Notes: generated from the sequence alone by a model not told the origin. A DNA stretch of 64,000 nucleotides from Diphasiastrum complanatum (GCA_029204225.1 CM055093.1:6517815-6581814), one strand, 5' to 3'. Positions 13,646 to 24,283 are shown, counted from the stretch's first letter. Made by a program: numbers and translations.

Positions 13646-13828
13646 GTGGCCAGTAAATTGAGTACTGTGCCAAGTAGGTCAAAAGTTACCTTTACAAGCT
13701 TTACTTCCGGCGCCAGTATTGTCCCCGGCGCCAGTAGCACCCCTGCTGCTCCCGGCGCCACCGGCGCTGGTGCCGCTCCCGGCACCACTGTGACCAGAAT
13801 CCAGCCGGCGCCAAGTCCCTATGGCTAA
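13646..13828 (+). other. GC-rich GGCGCC-repeat segment with a Gly/Ala/Pro-rich open frame
   Basis: Between about 13705 and 13810 the DNA turns GC-rich and repeats GGCGCC/CCGGCGC motifs five to six times. A 60-codon frame reads SGASIVPGASSTPAAPGA and on to TTVTRIQPAPSPYG. It could be a low-complexity protein tail, for example from a LINE ORF1 or a secreted Pro/Ala-rich protein, or simply a minisatellite. No neighbour supports a function. Confidence 0.35.
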
Positions 13829-14177
13829 AAATCTTTGATCGGTTCTAGCGAAGTCCAGAGAGCTCGGACCGATTTTACAATTTCATTTTTTTATGGTTTT
13901 TAATTAAGGTTAAATCCTTTCAACGTTTTCTAGATTTTTTTTGTGGGGTTTTAAGTTTATTAGAGGACTTAAGTTCGTAATACAGTTCTTTTAGGATTTA
14001 ACACCATTTTTAGGAATATTTTTTTTTTCCATTTTTTTGAATATTTAGTTTTTTTACAAGTTACAACTATTTGTACTATCTATGTTATATTTTAGAATTT
14101 TAATTTTAAAAATTAAGTTTTTTTAACAGTATTTTATTTTTTTATGTTTATTTTTTGTTTTTTGAATATTTATTTTT

Positions 14178-14695
14178 TTTGACACCATTTTATTTATTTC
14201 ACTGAAGCTTTCCTTCCCTTGGCAATTGAGACTTATGGCACCTTGCATCGACGCTTTGAGGATTTTCTTCGCATGTATTCTCATCAGGCGACAGAGCATC
14301 AAGGTATTCCTGGTTCTATTCTTGTGGCTTTTTTCAAACAACGTGTTTCCATTGCCTTGCAACGTGCTCAGGCCCTATCTATTCTGCAACGGGCGACGAT
14401 GGCTAGGTCTGCTACATCTCATCTCCCTTCATTAGCCGACTCACCACCTCTTCACTTTTCTGATCTGCTGCAGTCAATTGGCAGACTCCCACGGACATCA
14501 TCATAGTTTATGCTCTTTTATTTTTAATGCCAAGATTTGGATTAATCTTAACTTTACTGCAGGCTTCGCTCTTGTTTGAGCCTACTTTTGTTTAAACTTC
14601 CCCTTCGGGGTTTATAGATCTTTTTCATCAATGTACCTACTACTTTTTCCTATGAATAAATGCACCAGGGTGTTCGTCGTCGTCGAATTTATCTA
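14178..14695 (+). mobile_element. LINE 3' end: C-terminal coding remnant and 3' tail
   Basis: A frame open from about 14178 to the stop at 14504-14506 encodes TEAFLPLAIETYGTLHRRFE, DFLRMYSHQA and LVAFFKQRVSIALQRAQALS. This resembles the C-terminal segment after the reverse transcriptase in some plant LINE-type proteins (pattern F-P-L-A-x-E-x-x-G-x-L-H and R-Q-R-x-S-x-A-L-Q-R-A-Q). The following 180 bp look like a 3' UTR with AATAAATGCACCAGGGTG near 14657, ending in GTCGTCGTC, which would fit a short 3' simple tail. The reverse transcriptase is absent, as expected of a 5'-truncated copy. The family memory is imprecise, so the call is moderate. Confidence 0.45.
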
Positions 14696-14946
14696 GATCT
14701 ACATACACTCTCATTTCTTTTAGGTGACAAATTTAAAGAAACTTAAATAAAGTGCAATTTAGCACATATTACAAAGGCAGGGCCCTTGTGGCTTGGCACA
14801 ATGCACTTGTTTATTTTAGTAGTTAACCCTTTAAAAGACATTATCCAAAATTGGCCTTTACAAAGGCTTTTTGTCCATAAGTATTTTCACAATTCAGAAA
14901 GTTTTAGCTTTTTCACAGTCAGCTTTCTGCTGCTTCTGGGGAAAGC

Positions 14947-15219
14947 TTACCAGTTAAAAAAGTGAAGAAACCGTTCAGCAACTTGAAGAGTAACTTCTCC
15001 CATCGCCAGCTCATTTGCTGTGGATGATAGTACTGTTGTTACACCACCTGCTAAGTGCTTTGCCTCAACCTTGATCAGCAGGAAGACTAAGAGCTTCAAA
15101 TTTTCACCTGGACTTACATGCTCCTTTGCAGTTTTATGAAGAGTGTATTGCATGCTAATGAAGGGACAAACAGAAAACCAATCCACATCACACTTCCTCA
15201 AGGAAGGATCCATTCCCAT
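14947..15219 (-). CDS. Unrecognised minus-strand exon, possibly cystatin-like
   Basis: A 90-codon frame encodes, in order, YTLHKTAKEHVSPGENLKLL, FLLIKVEAKHLAGG and EVTLQVAERFLHFF. The spacing resembles a plant cystatin: a helix with an L-A-R-F-A-V-E-E-H-like pattern, a GENLK strand, the first inhibitory loop, and a final strand of the Y-E-A-K-V-W type. Cystatins inhibit papain-type cysteine proteases. The key Q-x-V-x-G loop is replaced by H-L-A-G-G, and the early glycine and late tryptophan positions are not convincing. If the relation is real, the inhibitor is degenerate. It lies about 120 bp downstream of another unrecognised minus-strand gene piece (15341-15950) and may be its last exon. 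Confidence 0.3.
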   Translation of the reverse strand: MGMDPSLRKCDVDWFSVCPFISMQYTLHKTAKEHVSPGENLKLLVFLLIKVEAKHLAGGVTTVLSSTANELAMGEVTLQVAERFLHFFNW

Positions 15220-15340
15220 ATGTCAAGGAAGTTTTCTGCATAAAATGAATCAAAACTTGCAGTGAAACGCACAATTTCAAGAGAAAGCTGACTTTTTCAG
15301 GCGAAATAGCTGACTTTATACTGGAGTCATTTATTGGTAT

Positions 15341-15955
15341 TCATATGAATTCAAAATATCTAGCACTCTTATCCACGATACGTCTGATGATCGTCGTCAA
15401 GTGATCTTCCTGAATAAGTTTCCCAAGCTCCATGCAAAGCACCTGCAAAAATGCCGTGTAATCTTTTACCTCCAAGGGCAGTTTGAATTTATATAACATG
15501 AACTTTGTATGAGGGAAAACTGGAACAGTTGTACAGACATATTTATGTTGTTTGATTCTATACCTTACGACGTTATGCTTGGTCATAACAGAAGCAATCA
15601 TTTTTGGACTCCATGGGATCCGGATAACAATTTCCCCTTCTTCTTTGGATATGAGATTAATCTGTTTCATTCTTTTTAAATCAGATGATACGTACTCTTC
15701 TTTCCATGAGCCATTTTCCAAAGAAGTTTGTCCTCATAGAGCTGCTTTAATGATAGCTTTCGCAGTGCAGCTGTATTCATAGCGCAACATTGAACCGTCG
15801 CTTTTCCTGTGGTATACCGTCACAACAGTCAAGGGACCATTGAGTGACAAAGTTGCCGTAATATCCCTGTCTGCCGTATGATCATCAAGTAACAAATTAG
15901 TCTCCGAGCACCTGGGAGGATCCTGAACTAATAATTTTCCATGTCCTGGAACTTA
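15341..15955 (-). pseudogene. Unrecognised minus-strand gene piece with one intron
   Basis: On the minus strand a frame from about 15955 encodes DITATLSLNGPLTVVTVYHR and GSMLRYEYSCTAKAIIKAAL, then meets a TGA near 15735. The same frame resumes with GSWKEEYVSSDLKRMKQINL and EGEIVIRIPWSPKMIASVM. A donor (GTC/GTAAGG) at 15569 and an acceptor (TTGCAG/GTG) at 15442 define a 126-bp intron, also open if retained. The last exon encodes MELGKLIQEDHLTTIIRRIV and stops at 15341. The composition is ordinary protein-like, unlike random AT-rich DNA. I do not recognise the family. The in-frame stop suggests a pseudogene, unless there is another intron there. Confidence 0.4.
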
Positions 15956-18118
15956 CCAGCAGAATTTTTCTAAGAGCATTCCCTACTTGTAAGAATTACA
16001 TTTGGAGCAACACGGCTATTCAAATTTCATATATTGTACTGCAGTCAGCACGTCCTCGTTGATCCAGCTTCTAAAATTAACCTATTTTTTGCATTGTGAT
16101 CATTTGTGATACAAGCATAATTGGATGGCATTAAATTAGAGTGAGAATCTTCAAGAGAAAACTCATCATTATATGGCATATGTATTTGGGTCTAGATTAT
16201 TATTAACTTTAAGCCACTCACTAATCACATTCACTCAGACAATTGAAGGAGTCCAAGGTCCAATTGAAGGAGTCCAAGGTCCTATACCATTGATGTCATG
16301 TAAGTATTATGAATATAAGCATGTTTACAAATTGGTGGTCCATATGAGCCGACATGGGTATTCCAAGGGTGATATGACCCGAGTATAAATATATATTGAT
16401 TTCTTAAAATCACACTTTGTTTTAAAAGTAGAATGCATTCAATGAAAGGCAATGAGGCATGACCTAATTTTTATCCACGTGCTGACAAGCCTGGCAAAAA
16501 GGAAACCAAAAAATTAGTTTGCATGGTGAGTGGAGAAACCAATGACCTTTGTGGGGAAATAGAGAAGCCATCGCCCACAACGATGGCAATGTCGATACCA
16601 GTCTATGATATGTTGCCTTTGCTAGAATCTATTCCAATCGTTTCTCCCCTAAAGGCGACAATTGAGAAGCATGGGGATGGGGTCTTGGCCTCCCCCACGT
16701 GTGCTTCATCATACTCATCCACACATGTTCCCCCTCTTGGGAGGTCTTGTCATCTTCTTGGCATCACACTTGCTCCTCTTACCTCCCTTCCCTTTTAGTT
16801 TTCTTATATAAATGTTGAATTCCGGTCTTCACTCACTCTCTCAACCTTTCCCTTATGGCCCCTACTTCCTTCTCATGTCCTTGCCTTTATTCCCTTCTAA
16901 CCTCGTCATCTTTCCCCTTCTGCTTTCTAATGGTAGCTTTTTGGCCTTGGTAGGGACCAAACTCCAAGTGCATAAGCTTCCTTCAACTTTGGCTGCTTCC
17001 TATGGGATCTCGAGTGTTTACAATCTCTCCCTCCTGTTTTCTCCGGGCGTCAAAGCCGAGGGATCTAGTGCGTGCAGCCTAGCCTCCTATGAAGTGTATT
17101 TGCGAGCCCTTCCTCCTACCCAATCAATTAGGAATGTCAAGTGAAAGTGATCATAGATGGTGTTGCGTTATGAGCCTCCCATAGTTGCACAATTCTAGAA
17201 GTTGGTGGGCCAACAACCTCTTCAACAGATGCAATCTTCTTTGTAAATTAATTATGAACATATGCAAATATTCTCACTATGCTCTATACATAAACATATT
17301 CACGACATCTAGTAGATTCTCTCTACATATGTTACTCACAAATCTAACTGAGAATCTTGTAACTCAGTTTTCACAATTAAAATTTTATCTTTCAAGAGTA
17401 AAATCTTTGAGAAGGAAACATATCCACTCTCATAAGTTTCCTAGTTCAACTTTCCTCTAATAACAAGATTTCTTCTATTCAATCAACTCATACTAATATT
17501 AGGTTGATTCTATAAAGCCATTCAATCTCATGATAATAACCATCCTTCGGAAGAATAATCCACCCTAGAAGGAATCATATGAAATCAATCTAATGTCTTA
17601 TAATCAAGAAATTTCTAAAAAGTAAGATTATAAGAAAGAGATGAATAGTTTTTAAGAGCTTCCAGATTTTGTATCTAGTGAAATACCACGAGATCCGGAT
17701 CAATGCCTCATAATTTCACAATACCCAAAAAGATGACCAATGCTTTTCATTGTTAGCTTTACCCTAGAAATAAATGCTAACCATCAGTATTTACATCGTT
17801 CTCATTGTTGGATCCAAAACCTTAATCTTACTAGGATGGTAGATATTGACTTGGATTTATGATCTGGCAACTCGACGAAGGTTTCTAAGATAGACTGTTC
17901 AAGATCTAACTCAAAAAATGATTTTATAAGCCATTTTTCATCAAAAATCAACTTTTGAAAATACTTTCCTTCAACTTTTTCTGATCTGATGACTTTTCTG
18001 ACTTTTGCTCATCATTCTTTGTCTTTTTTTTTCATAGTCTTTTTCAAAAAAGAATCAACAAGTAATGTAAAACAACAAAATTGTAAAACAACTAAAGTAA
18101 AAATGACCAAGTGTCGGA
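15956..18118. other. Unassigned stretch
   Basis: It holds a perfect short tandem repeat at about 16242-16281 (AATTGAAGGAGTCCAAGGTC twice) and two plus-strand open frames (16523-16798, 91 codons; 16812-17144, 110 codons) with no recognisable domain. The part after 17.8 kb contains CTCGACGAAGGTT, like the leader motif of the Gypsy family at 21 kb, suggesting retrotransposon-derived DNA. Confidence 0.3.
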
Positions 18119-18684
18119 TCATGCTGGTTGAACTGGCTGCCAAAACTTGCATAATCGGCTGCCATTCACTGGAGTGTGAAATCGTCTTCCATCCAAGTGT
18201 TCCAAAATAGGTGCTCCATAGTTTAGAACCCTTTCATCTTTGACTTGATGGGATTGAACAGCTTGTAGGCTTGATCTGAAGAAGTGTAGTTGATGAAAAC
18301 ACACTTGATACTCTGGAAGTCGAGCTTCTTCCTGAGATCACGAGGAATCTGCGCAAAAGTAGTACATCAAAAAACTCGTAAGTCTGATAAAGAAGGTTTG
18401 GTACCTATCAAAACTTCAAATGGTGTTTTTTTTTAGAGGCCTTTAGTAGAACATCTATTCTGAATATAGGTTGTTGTTGAAACAGCTTCAGTCCAGAAGC
18501 ACTTCAGAAGTGTCGCGTGTGATAACATGCACTTTGCCGATTCAACTAAGGTTCTATTCTTTCTCTCAGCAAGACCATTTGATTGAGGCGAATAAGAAGT
18601 GATGTATTGTTGCTCAATGTTGTTGTTAAGGCAATAGTCCTTGAATCCATTGGAGATGTATTCTCCCCCATTATCTGACCTCAA
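18119..18684 (-). pseudogene. Second copy of Copia integrase C-terminal part
   Basis: RSDNGGEYISNGFKDYCLNN, SYSPQSNGLAERKNRTLVES and LKCFWTEAVSTTTYIQNRCS repeat the integrase end of the 19.3-19.7 kb copy with few differences. Further downstream on the minus strand KCVFINYTSSDQAYKLFNPI gives the folded region after the core. A T-run at about 18427-18436 replaces the base pattern after STKGL and disturbs the frame. It has no start of its own and is inactive. Confidence 0.8.
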
Positions 18685-19310
18685 TGCTTTGATTTGCTTG
18701 CCAGCCTTTCTTCAATTGATGCTTCCATCTGCGTCCATTTGCAATCAACTACGTTTTTGTGAGCAAGTAATTCGACAATCGTCCATGTCTGGTTCTTGAT
18801 AAGAGATGAATACTCTTTATCCATAGCTTCTTTCCAGAGATCTAAATCAGGCTGACTGAGTTCCTCTTGGATGAACGTCGATTCCTGAACAAGATAAGCT
18901 GCAGACTCGTCGATGTACTGGTTAGGTGGTCTGCTGGTCCTTGAAGATCTTCTGGGTAATACAGGAAGTTGATTATTTCCATCATACTGTAGTTGTTGAT
19001 CTGCAACATCATCATCTTCTGATCCGTCATTGATTTGTTGTTCGTCAAGAGTAGAGGAGCTTGGACCTTCAATAGGAATAGTCGATTGAGAAACTGGAAA
19101 GTTCAAAGCGTCAGGAGAATCTAATAGATTAGATACATGGGAACTAGCCTTTCTTTTGAGGTTGAAACTGATCTTCAATGAAGATGACATCCCGGCTAGT
19201 GAATATCTTTGACTCGATGGGATTGAACAACTTGTAGGCTTGATCTGAAGTAGTGTAGCTGATGAAAACACACTCGAGCTTCTTCTTGAGATCACGAGAA
19301 ATCTGCGCAA
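18681..19310 (-). pseudogene. Copia integrase-RT linker and start of reverse transcriptase
   Basis: The frame encodes a Ser/Asp-rich linker, then LPRRSSRTSRPPNQYIDES and WKEAMDKEYSSLIKNQTWTI followed by NVVDCKW, the start of the Copia reverse transcriptase (RVT_2) domain. In an intact element this continues into the polymerase palm. Here it breaks off after about ten more residues and runs straight into a second copy of integrase at about 18702. No RT active site (Y-V-D-D) is present. The joint marks a tandem duplication or template switch within the element. Confidence 0.8.
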
Positions 19311-19320
19311 AAGCAGTACA

Positions 19321-20247
19321 TCAAAAAACTCGTAAGTTTGATAAAGAAGGTTTGGTACCTATCCAAACTTCAAATGGTGTTTTGTTTGAGAGGCCTTTAG
19401 TAGAACATCTGTTCTGAATATAGGTTGCTGTTGAAACAGCTTCAGCCCAGAAGCACTTCAGAAGTGTCGCGTGTGATAACATGCAATTTGCCGATTCAAC
19501 TAAGGTTCTGTTCTTTCTCTCAGCAAGACCATTTGATTGAGGCGAATAGGAAGTGATGTATTGTTGCTCAATGTTGTTGTTAAGGCAATAGTCCTTGAAT
19601 TCGTTGGAGTTGTATTCTCTCCCATTATCTGAGCTCGGTGCTTTAATTCGTTTGCCAGTTTGATTCTCAGCATGCTTTTTGAAATTGTCTGAATTTGATG
19701 AAAGCCTCTGATTTCTGTTTAATGAAATAAACGACTGTTCTTCAAGAGAATTCATCAATAAAGATAATGAAATACTTTGCATCTAGTAATGAAGGAGTTT
19801 GCATAGGTCCACATATATTTGTATGAACAACATCTAACAAATCTTTTGCTACATGCATATGGTTTGATCTAAAAGGAATCCTAGTCTGCTTTCCAAACAT
19901 GCAGCTATGACAGACAGGGAGATAGACCTTATCAGAAGGATATTCGAGATCAAGGACCATGGATTGTCTAGACATGTTCATAACAGATGCATGATTCAAG
20001 TGTCCTAAGCGATGATGCCATAGTAATGCTATATTGACTAAAACAGAGGTTTTCAAGGCTTGACTAGACTCAGAATAATAGTGTGCCAATCTATATAAGT
20101 AGCCCTGCCTCTTGTTGAGTGCAAGGATCTTATTACTCCTATAAACTATTTTGCATTGATCAAATTCAAATTCTATCTTATGACCTAAATCTGTAATTCT
20201 ACTCACTGATAACAGATTTGTAGAGAGTTTAGGAACATATAAAACCT
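19321..20247 (-). pseudogene. Copia GAG-pre-integrase and integrase core
   Basis: This piece begins with LYVPKLSTNLLSVSRITDLG, the junction after the Copia protease, followed by YLYRLAHYYSESSQ, LLWHHRLGHLNHASV (the HHCC zinc region starts here: H-x-H...C-x-x-C in CHSCMFGKQ) and DLLDVVHTNICGPMQTPSLL, where the first catalytic Asp (D-V-V-H-T-N in place of the usual D-L-x-G) stands. After a frame break near 19750 the core goes on with SSDNGREYNSNEFKDYCLNN, containing the second Asp, and SYSPQSNGLAERKNRTLVES, with the catalytic Glu. It ends FEVWIGTKPSLSNLRVF. The enzyme would insert Copia cDNA into the host chromosome. One or more frameshifts show it is inactive. Confidence 0.85.
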
Positions 20248-20990
20248 TGTTGGAGGGTCTGCGGATCCCAAGGCAACCCTAACCCTAGTTAATAAGTGAG
20301 AGGCATTTGGCACCCTACGTGTGTAAGTCCAACCCAATGATCACATAGTTATTTGATTAATTAAAATGTTAATAAAAGGACTTTAGGCCTTTTTGCGGGA
20401 CTTTTAATGTCGCAGGGCCTAAATGTCAAGTTAGTGAATAAAGTTGGGTTTCCCTCCAATTTTGATGGTTCCCACACTTTTTTAAATTTGAATAAAAAGA
20501 GAGGCAAGACTAGACCAATAGGATTCAGAGGCCAGGGTCCTCCTCTCTACTATAAAAAGGGACCAACTCGAGTTGCTCCTCATGTTCATTTTCTCATTTC
20601 AATAAAGCAGATTGGTTCTCTTTAGAAATGGATTGATGAATGTACTTGTTCTTCCTCTCTTCTCCTCCATTTCTCATGCTTTCTTTGGATTTTGCTAATT
20701 GTTGGATCTGATCATTATTGGGATTGCTATTTCTTATTCTTTTTGTGAGAGAGAAAGGGAGAGAGAGAAGAGTAAGTTTCTATCATTGTTGTGGATTTAG
20801 GGTTAATGGATGTAGTGTTAATGCTTAGTGTTAATGCATGTTAGTGTTAGATCCTCCATTCATGTTGAAATCTGAACTATACTATCGCTCTCATGGGAAC
20901 GAACCTCCGCGTGACAACTAACTCCGTCTCTTTGATGCTAGATTGACTAGATCTTGGATTTAGTTTAGGCAAGGAAAGAAACCCACTACA
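20248..20990 (+). repeat. Gypsy LTR (family of the 48.8-60.7 kb element)
   Basis: It starts TGTTGGAGGGTCTGCGGATC and ends GAAACCCACTACA. A TATA box (TATAAAAAGG, 20551-20560) and a polyadenylation signal (AATAAA, 20601-20606) lie at spacings expected of U3/R. An internal GTTAATG-type short repeat is at about 20795-20850. Confidence 0.92.
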
Positions 20991-20993
20991 ATT

Positions 20994-21012
20994 TTGGAGC
21001 CGTTGCCAGGGA
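20994..21012 (+). promoter_or_regulatory. Gypsy primer-binding site
   Basis: TTGGAGCCGTTGCCAGGGA starts three bases after the LTR. It resembles TGGCGCCGTTGCCGGGGA, the site of plant Athila/Tat-type Gypsy elements. The sister element has TTGGCGCCATTGCTGGGGA at 59910-59929 (minus), closer to the canonical form. Confidence 0.85.
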
Positions 21013-22205
21013 AGCTACACCAATTTTTCAGTTTGCAGCATGTTTGGCTGATGGTTAGCTTGCATTAGGCATCTTGTCGTGGCATGAATAGTTTTAAAAC
21101 TGCATTGTAGGGATAGTTTGGGATTGATTTTGCTAGATTTTGAGTGGATTTGCTTGTTTGAGATCTAATCTGATTATTAAACAAGGAAAGCTATTCAGAT
21201 CACTAATCTTAAGATCCATTTGGATCTGAGATATCAGAGAAAATAACAAAAATTGGTCAAATCTGTCAAATTTGGTCAAAAAGAGGCAAAAAGCGTCATC
21301 AAAATTTTTACCCTCTTTTAGGAAACCTTCGCCGAGTTGCAGACACCTTCGGTTTTGTTTACAGAACCTTCAGTTTGAAGGGTGAAGATTTCTTCCCAGC
21401 AGATTTCCAGAAACATTAGAAAAACCACCAAAAACTACAAAAAATTATCAAAATCCTAAAAAATACAGAAAAAGAACCTTCGCCCAATTCATTGTGCTTA
21501 GATATGATTCAGATCTATCTACTATTAGGTCGACGAAGAATAATACCAAAAATAGAAATATTTTCAGAGGATCAGTTGTCATATTGTCATATTTTTGCCA
21601 AAAAAGTCACTTTCTTGCAAAATTACAAGTATTACTCTTGATCCTTCGTCGGAACCTTTGCCGAGTTTCCAGAACATTCTATTTATATAATAATACTATT
21701 TTTGAGTTCGGCGAAGATTTATCTTGATCAGATCACAAAAAATCTTGATTTTGCCCCTCGCCAGATCACAAAAACTGTATTTTCTTGTGTCAGAAACCTT
21801 CGTCCGGTTGTCCATAGTTTTATCTGTGTCAGATCTTCCATCTGAGAAATCAGCAAAGGTTATTTCCCAAGAAATTGCCAAAAAAGTATTCAGAGAGTTT
21901 CTATCCCAAAATAGCACTGTTGAACCTTCGCCGAACCAACCTTCGCCTAGATAACCTTCGCCAGTCCTATTTTTAGTTTCTGATTTTCCAGATCAAGTCT
22001 CTGTCAAAATTTGGATCAGATCTGATATATTCTAAATTGGACTCTGAGAGATTTATCATTTTTGAGAAGTATTGATTGATCGAATTTTGGGTAGTTTTTC
22101 ATCATATAGAATCAGATTCTTGAAAAGTGGAATAGAGCTAGCAGATCTAATCTGAGATAGTTTTTGAAAAAATCTATATCCAATCACATAATCAATTTGA
22201 TCTAA
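21013..22205 (+). repeat. Gypsy leader with repeated CCTTCGCCGA motif
   Basis: The untranslated leader contains about ten variants of CCTTCGCCGA or its complement (for example near 21326, 21476, 21642, 21706, 21789, 21922, 21936, 21952). The same feature, more mutated, is present in the sister element at about 58930-59600. No protein is encoded. Confidence 0.7.
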
Positions 22206-22650
22206 ATGGCTGCCCCTGGAGGTGCTCCTGGAGGTGCTCCACAGGAGGTCTAACAAAATTAGTTAGAAGAGCACCCCGATTGGATCTACCCAAACATAAT
22301 GGATTAACAGATCCAGTCGATTTCTTCAGATCTATGCTGAATCCTGTGAGGTCTATGGTGAGATTTATCCTCAAGATAAACTTAAGCTGTTTCCTATGGC
22401 CTTAACAGGCGCAGCACAAGATTGGTATTATAACCAAGATGAAACTGAGCATACAGATTGGGAGGTTGTTAAATGAGCCCTTATCACATGGTTCAAACCG
22501 CGGAAGTTTATGGAAGACCCTTTCCTACTTTTAAGTAGAATTAAAATGGGAAAGTGAGAAATGGTTCGAGATTACATCAAAAGGGTGAAACGTCTTAGAT
22601 CTGAATGTGAGCCTGAGCTGATTAATAAAAAAGCTCCCATTTGAAAGAAG
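22206..22650 (+). pseudogene. Gypsy gag, N-terminal remnant
   Basis: An ATG at 22206 starts MAAPGGAPGGAPQEV and meets TAA at once; the sister element (58703 minus) begins the same way. Further frames show RSMLNPVRSM, LKLFPMALTGAAQDWYYNQD and KFMEDPFLLLSRIKMGK, the plant Retrotrans_gag pattern of capsid proteins. Several in-frame stops (TGA in place of Arg or Trp codons) interrupt it. The coding sequence ends at about 22650 by truncation. Gag would build the cytoplasmic particle of the element. Confidence 0.8.
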
Positions 22651-22726
22651 TAGCAAGACAAATAATCATCTTCAAAACTTACTAATTTTGTGTATGTTCA
22701 TTGATCAATTACATAGCCTCTTGTAC

Positions 22727-22741
22727 TTGGTTCTAATACCA
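22727..22741 (-). promoter_or_regulatory. Copia primer-binding site (minus strand)
   Basis: On the minus strand TGGTATTAGAACCAA abuts the LTR start. It matches the Copia initiator-Met site TGGTATCAGAGCC with two changes. Confidence 0.7.
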
Positions 22742-23270
22742 TGTTGAACGTACTAATTTTTGGACCTTGAATGGATCTACAATCGATCCACAAGAGGTGT
22801 TGAATGCTAATTAGATAGATCAATCTCAAATCTAATGCCTAGATCTTGATCTAGATCAAAAATTTGCATTTAACTAGCAAAAACAACTTCAATCTAACTA
22901 AAGAGCAGCCTCACACGTGTGAAACTCTGTCACTATACGGACAATGGGCCAAGAGTGAATAACGTTAGCAATGCCAAAGCATTCAATGCATAAAATCACA
23001 AGACAAATAGTGAAAATAACAAGGATTTGCCTCAAAATCAAGATCTTTCATCAAGATTTATATTTACAATGATGACCTATATATAGATCAAGTACATTAC
23101 GACCTGGTATGCTGACTCAGTAGGCCTGGCATGTGTGGGAAATGCCACACTTCTTATCTACCAATTAATGCAAGATAAGCCCCCACCTCTTTGATTCCTA
23201 ACTTGATGCCATTGCCTCACCATGATTTTGCTTGATTTGAGGTAATTTCCCTAACTTATAGGTTCTTGCA
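22742..23270 (-). repeat. Copia LTR (minus strand), interior lost
   Basis: The plus-strand sequence begins TGTTGAACGTACTAATTTTT right after a minus-strand primer site. It shares an internal order (GGACC..AATGGATCTACAA..ATCCACAAGAG, later CACACGTGTG) with the LTRs at 49783 and 53187, so it is a related family. The end at GGTTCTTGCA (23270) is a guess from the TG/CA rule. Only about 75 bp of interior (22650-22726) remain. Confidence 0.55.
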
Positions 23271-23580
23271 AGATTGACTACTATGATAAGGTACCGATAT
23301 TTTTCATATATGTACACACATGGGAACAGTCTCTCACATGTGGGAACAATCTCTCATTCACATGGGAATGCTTGATCAACAAGTAAAATGGTGCCAAATG
23401 GCAACTTCCTATTTGACTAGCTTTCTACTAGTTCACACTTGTGTCAATCAAGACAATTTCTATCTAATTAAATTTGAATGCATTTATAACTACCATCCAC
23501 ACGTGGGAACAGACTCCACATGTGTGAGATCAAGTTATGTACAAATTAACATAGATCAAAAGCTAGAATTTGACAATTTC

Positions 23581-23582
<2 letters not shown>

Positions 23583-23625
<43 letters not shown>
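23583..23625. repeat. (AT)n microsatellite at Helitron start
   Basis: About 43 bp of AT repeats within the presumed Helitron 5' terminus. Confidence 0.95.
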
Positions 23626-23627
<2 letters not shown>

Positions 23628-23754
23628 TAAACTTATGTACACTTTTGCGCATGTGTATGGGTGCACCCATGCATCCCTCTCCCCTCACCCATGCATGAGC
23701 TTTTTTTAACTATTTGGGGAGAGGATGCATGTATGAAAAAAAGGATGCATGTAT

Positions 23755-23946
23755 GAGGAAAGTGCATATCCCCATGCATTTGCACATTGTGTGCATTGGG
23801 GGTGGGCCCCAAAAAGATTCCTCACCCCTCCCTCTCAATTATTAAATTCAAATATCTTTTTTAACTAAAAATGATGGGGAGGGGGATGAGGAAAGTGCAT
23901 ATCCCCATACATTTGCACATTGTGTGCATTGGGGGGTGGGTCCCAA
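23755..23946. repeat. Direct repeat of about 60 bp
   Basis: GAGGAAAGTGCATATCCCCA, then CATTTGCACATTGTGTGCAT and GGGTGGG, occurs at about 23755-23815 and again at about 23888-23946. Confidence 0.85.
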
Positions 23947-24283
23947 ATGTCTTTCTCTAAATTCAAATATCTTTCTCTAAATTGGGGGGTGGGCCCCAAA
24001 TATCTTTCTCTAAATTCAAATATTTGAAGTTTGAAGCTAAGATTTTATTTTCTTCACAAACTTCAATGTGCTTTAAACTTTAGGCAATAATCATGGATTT
24101 CTTATTCATTTTGAATTACCAAAGTTTTACCCATAAATCATAAACATAAAAAAAATTTGACTAACTAAAATTGCTTTTTTTTTTTTTCAATCCTTCAAAT
24201 CTCTATCTTGGCCCACCATTTTCATGAACATTCAACCACAAGCCCAAACTCACTATCTTTAATTTCAAAGGAACAAATTTTTT

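Larger units (their letters stand above)
18119..20247 (-). mobile_element. Rearranged Copia fragment with duplicated integrase segment
   Basis: Read on the minus strand from 20247 down, it holds the GAG-pre-integrase domain, integrase, the integrase-RT linker, the first residues of the Copia reverse transcriptase, and then a second copy of the integrase end and linker start. No LTR is found. The left part of the copy at 18.2-18.7 kb matches 19.2-19.65 kb over about 450 bp at a distance of about 955 bp. The right end is cut by the LTR of a plus-strand Gypsy element at 20248. Confidence 0.85.
20248..22650 (+). mobile_element. Gypsy element, 5' part only (plus strand)
   Basis: It consists of a 743-bp LTR, primer-binding site, a long leader and the start of gag, and is cut off near 22650, where a minus-strand Copia terminus begins. 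The LTR is the same family as those at 48783-49549 and 59932-60698 (inverted). It is inserted in the Copia fragment at 18.1-20.2 kb. With its 3' half missing, no target duplication can be tested. Confidence 0.9.

Noticed and set aside
16523-17144. Plus-strand frames of 91 and 110 codons as genes
   Set aside because: No domain, no splice logic and no conserved neighbour; kept only as part of an unassigned stretch.
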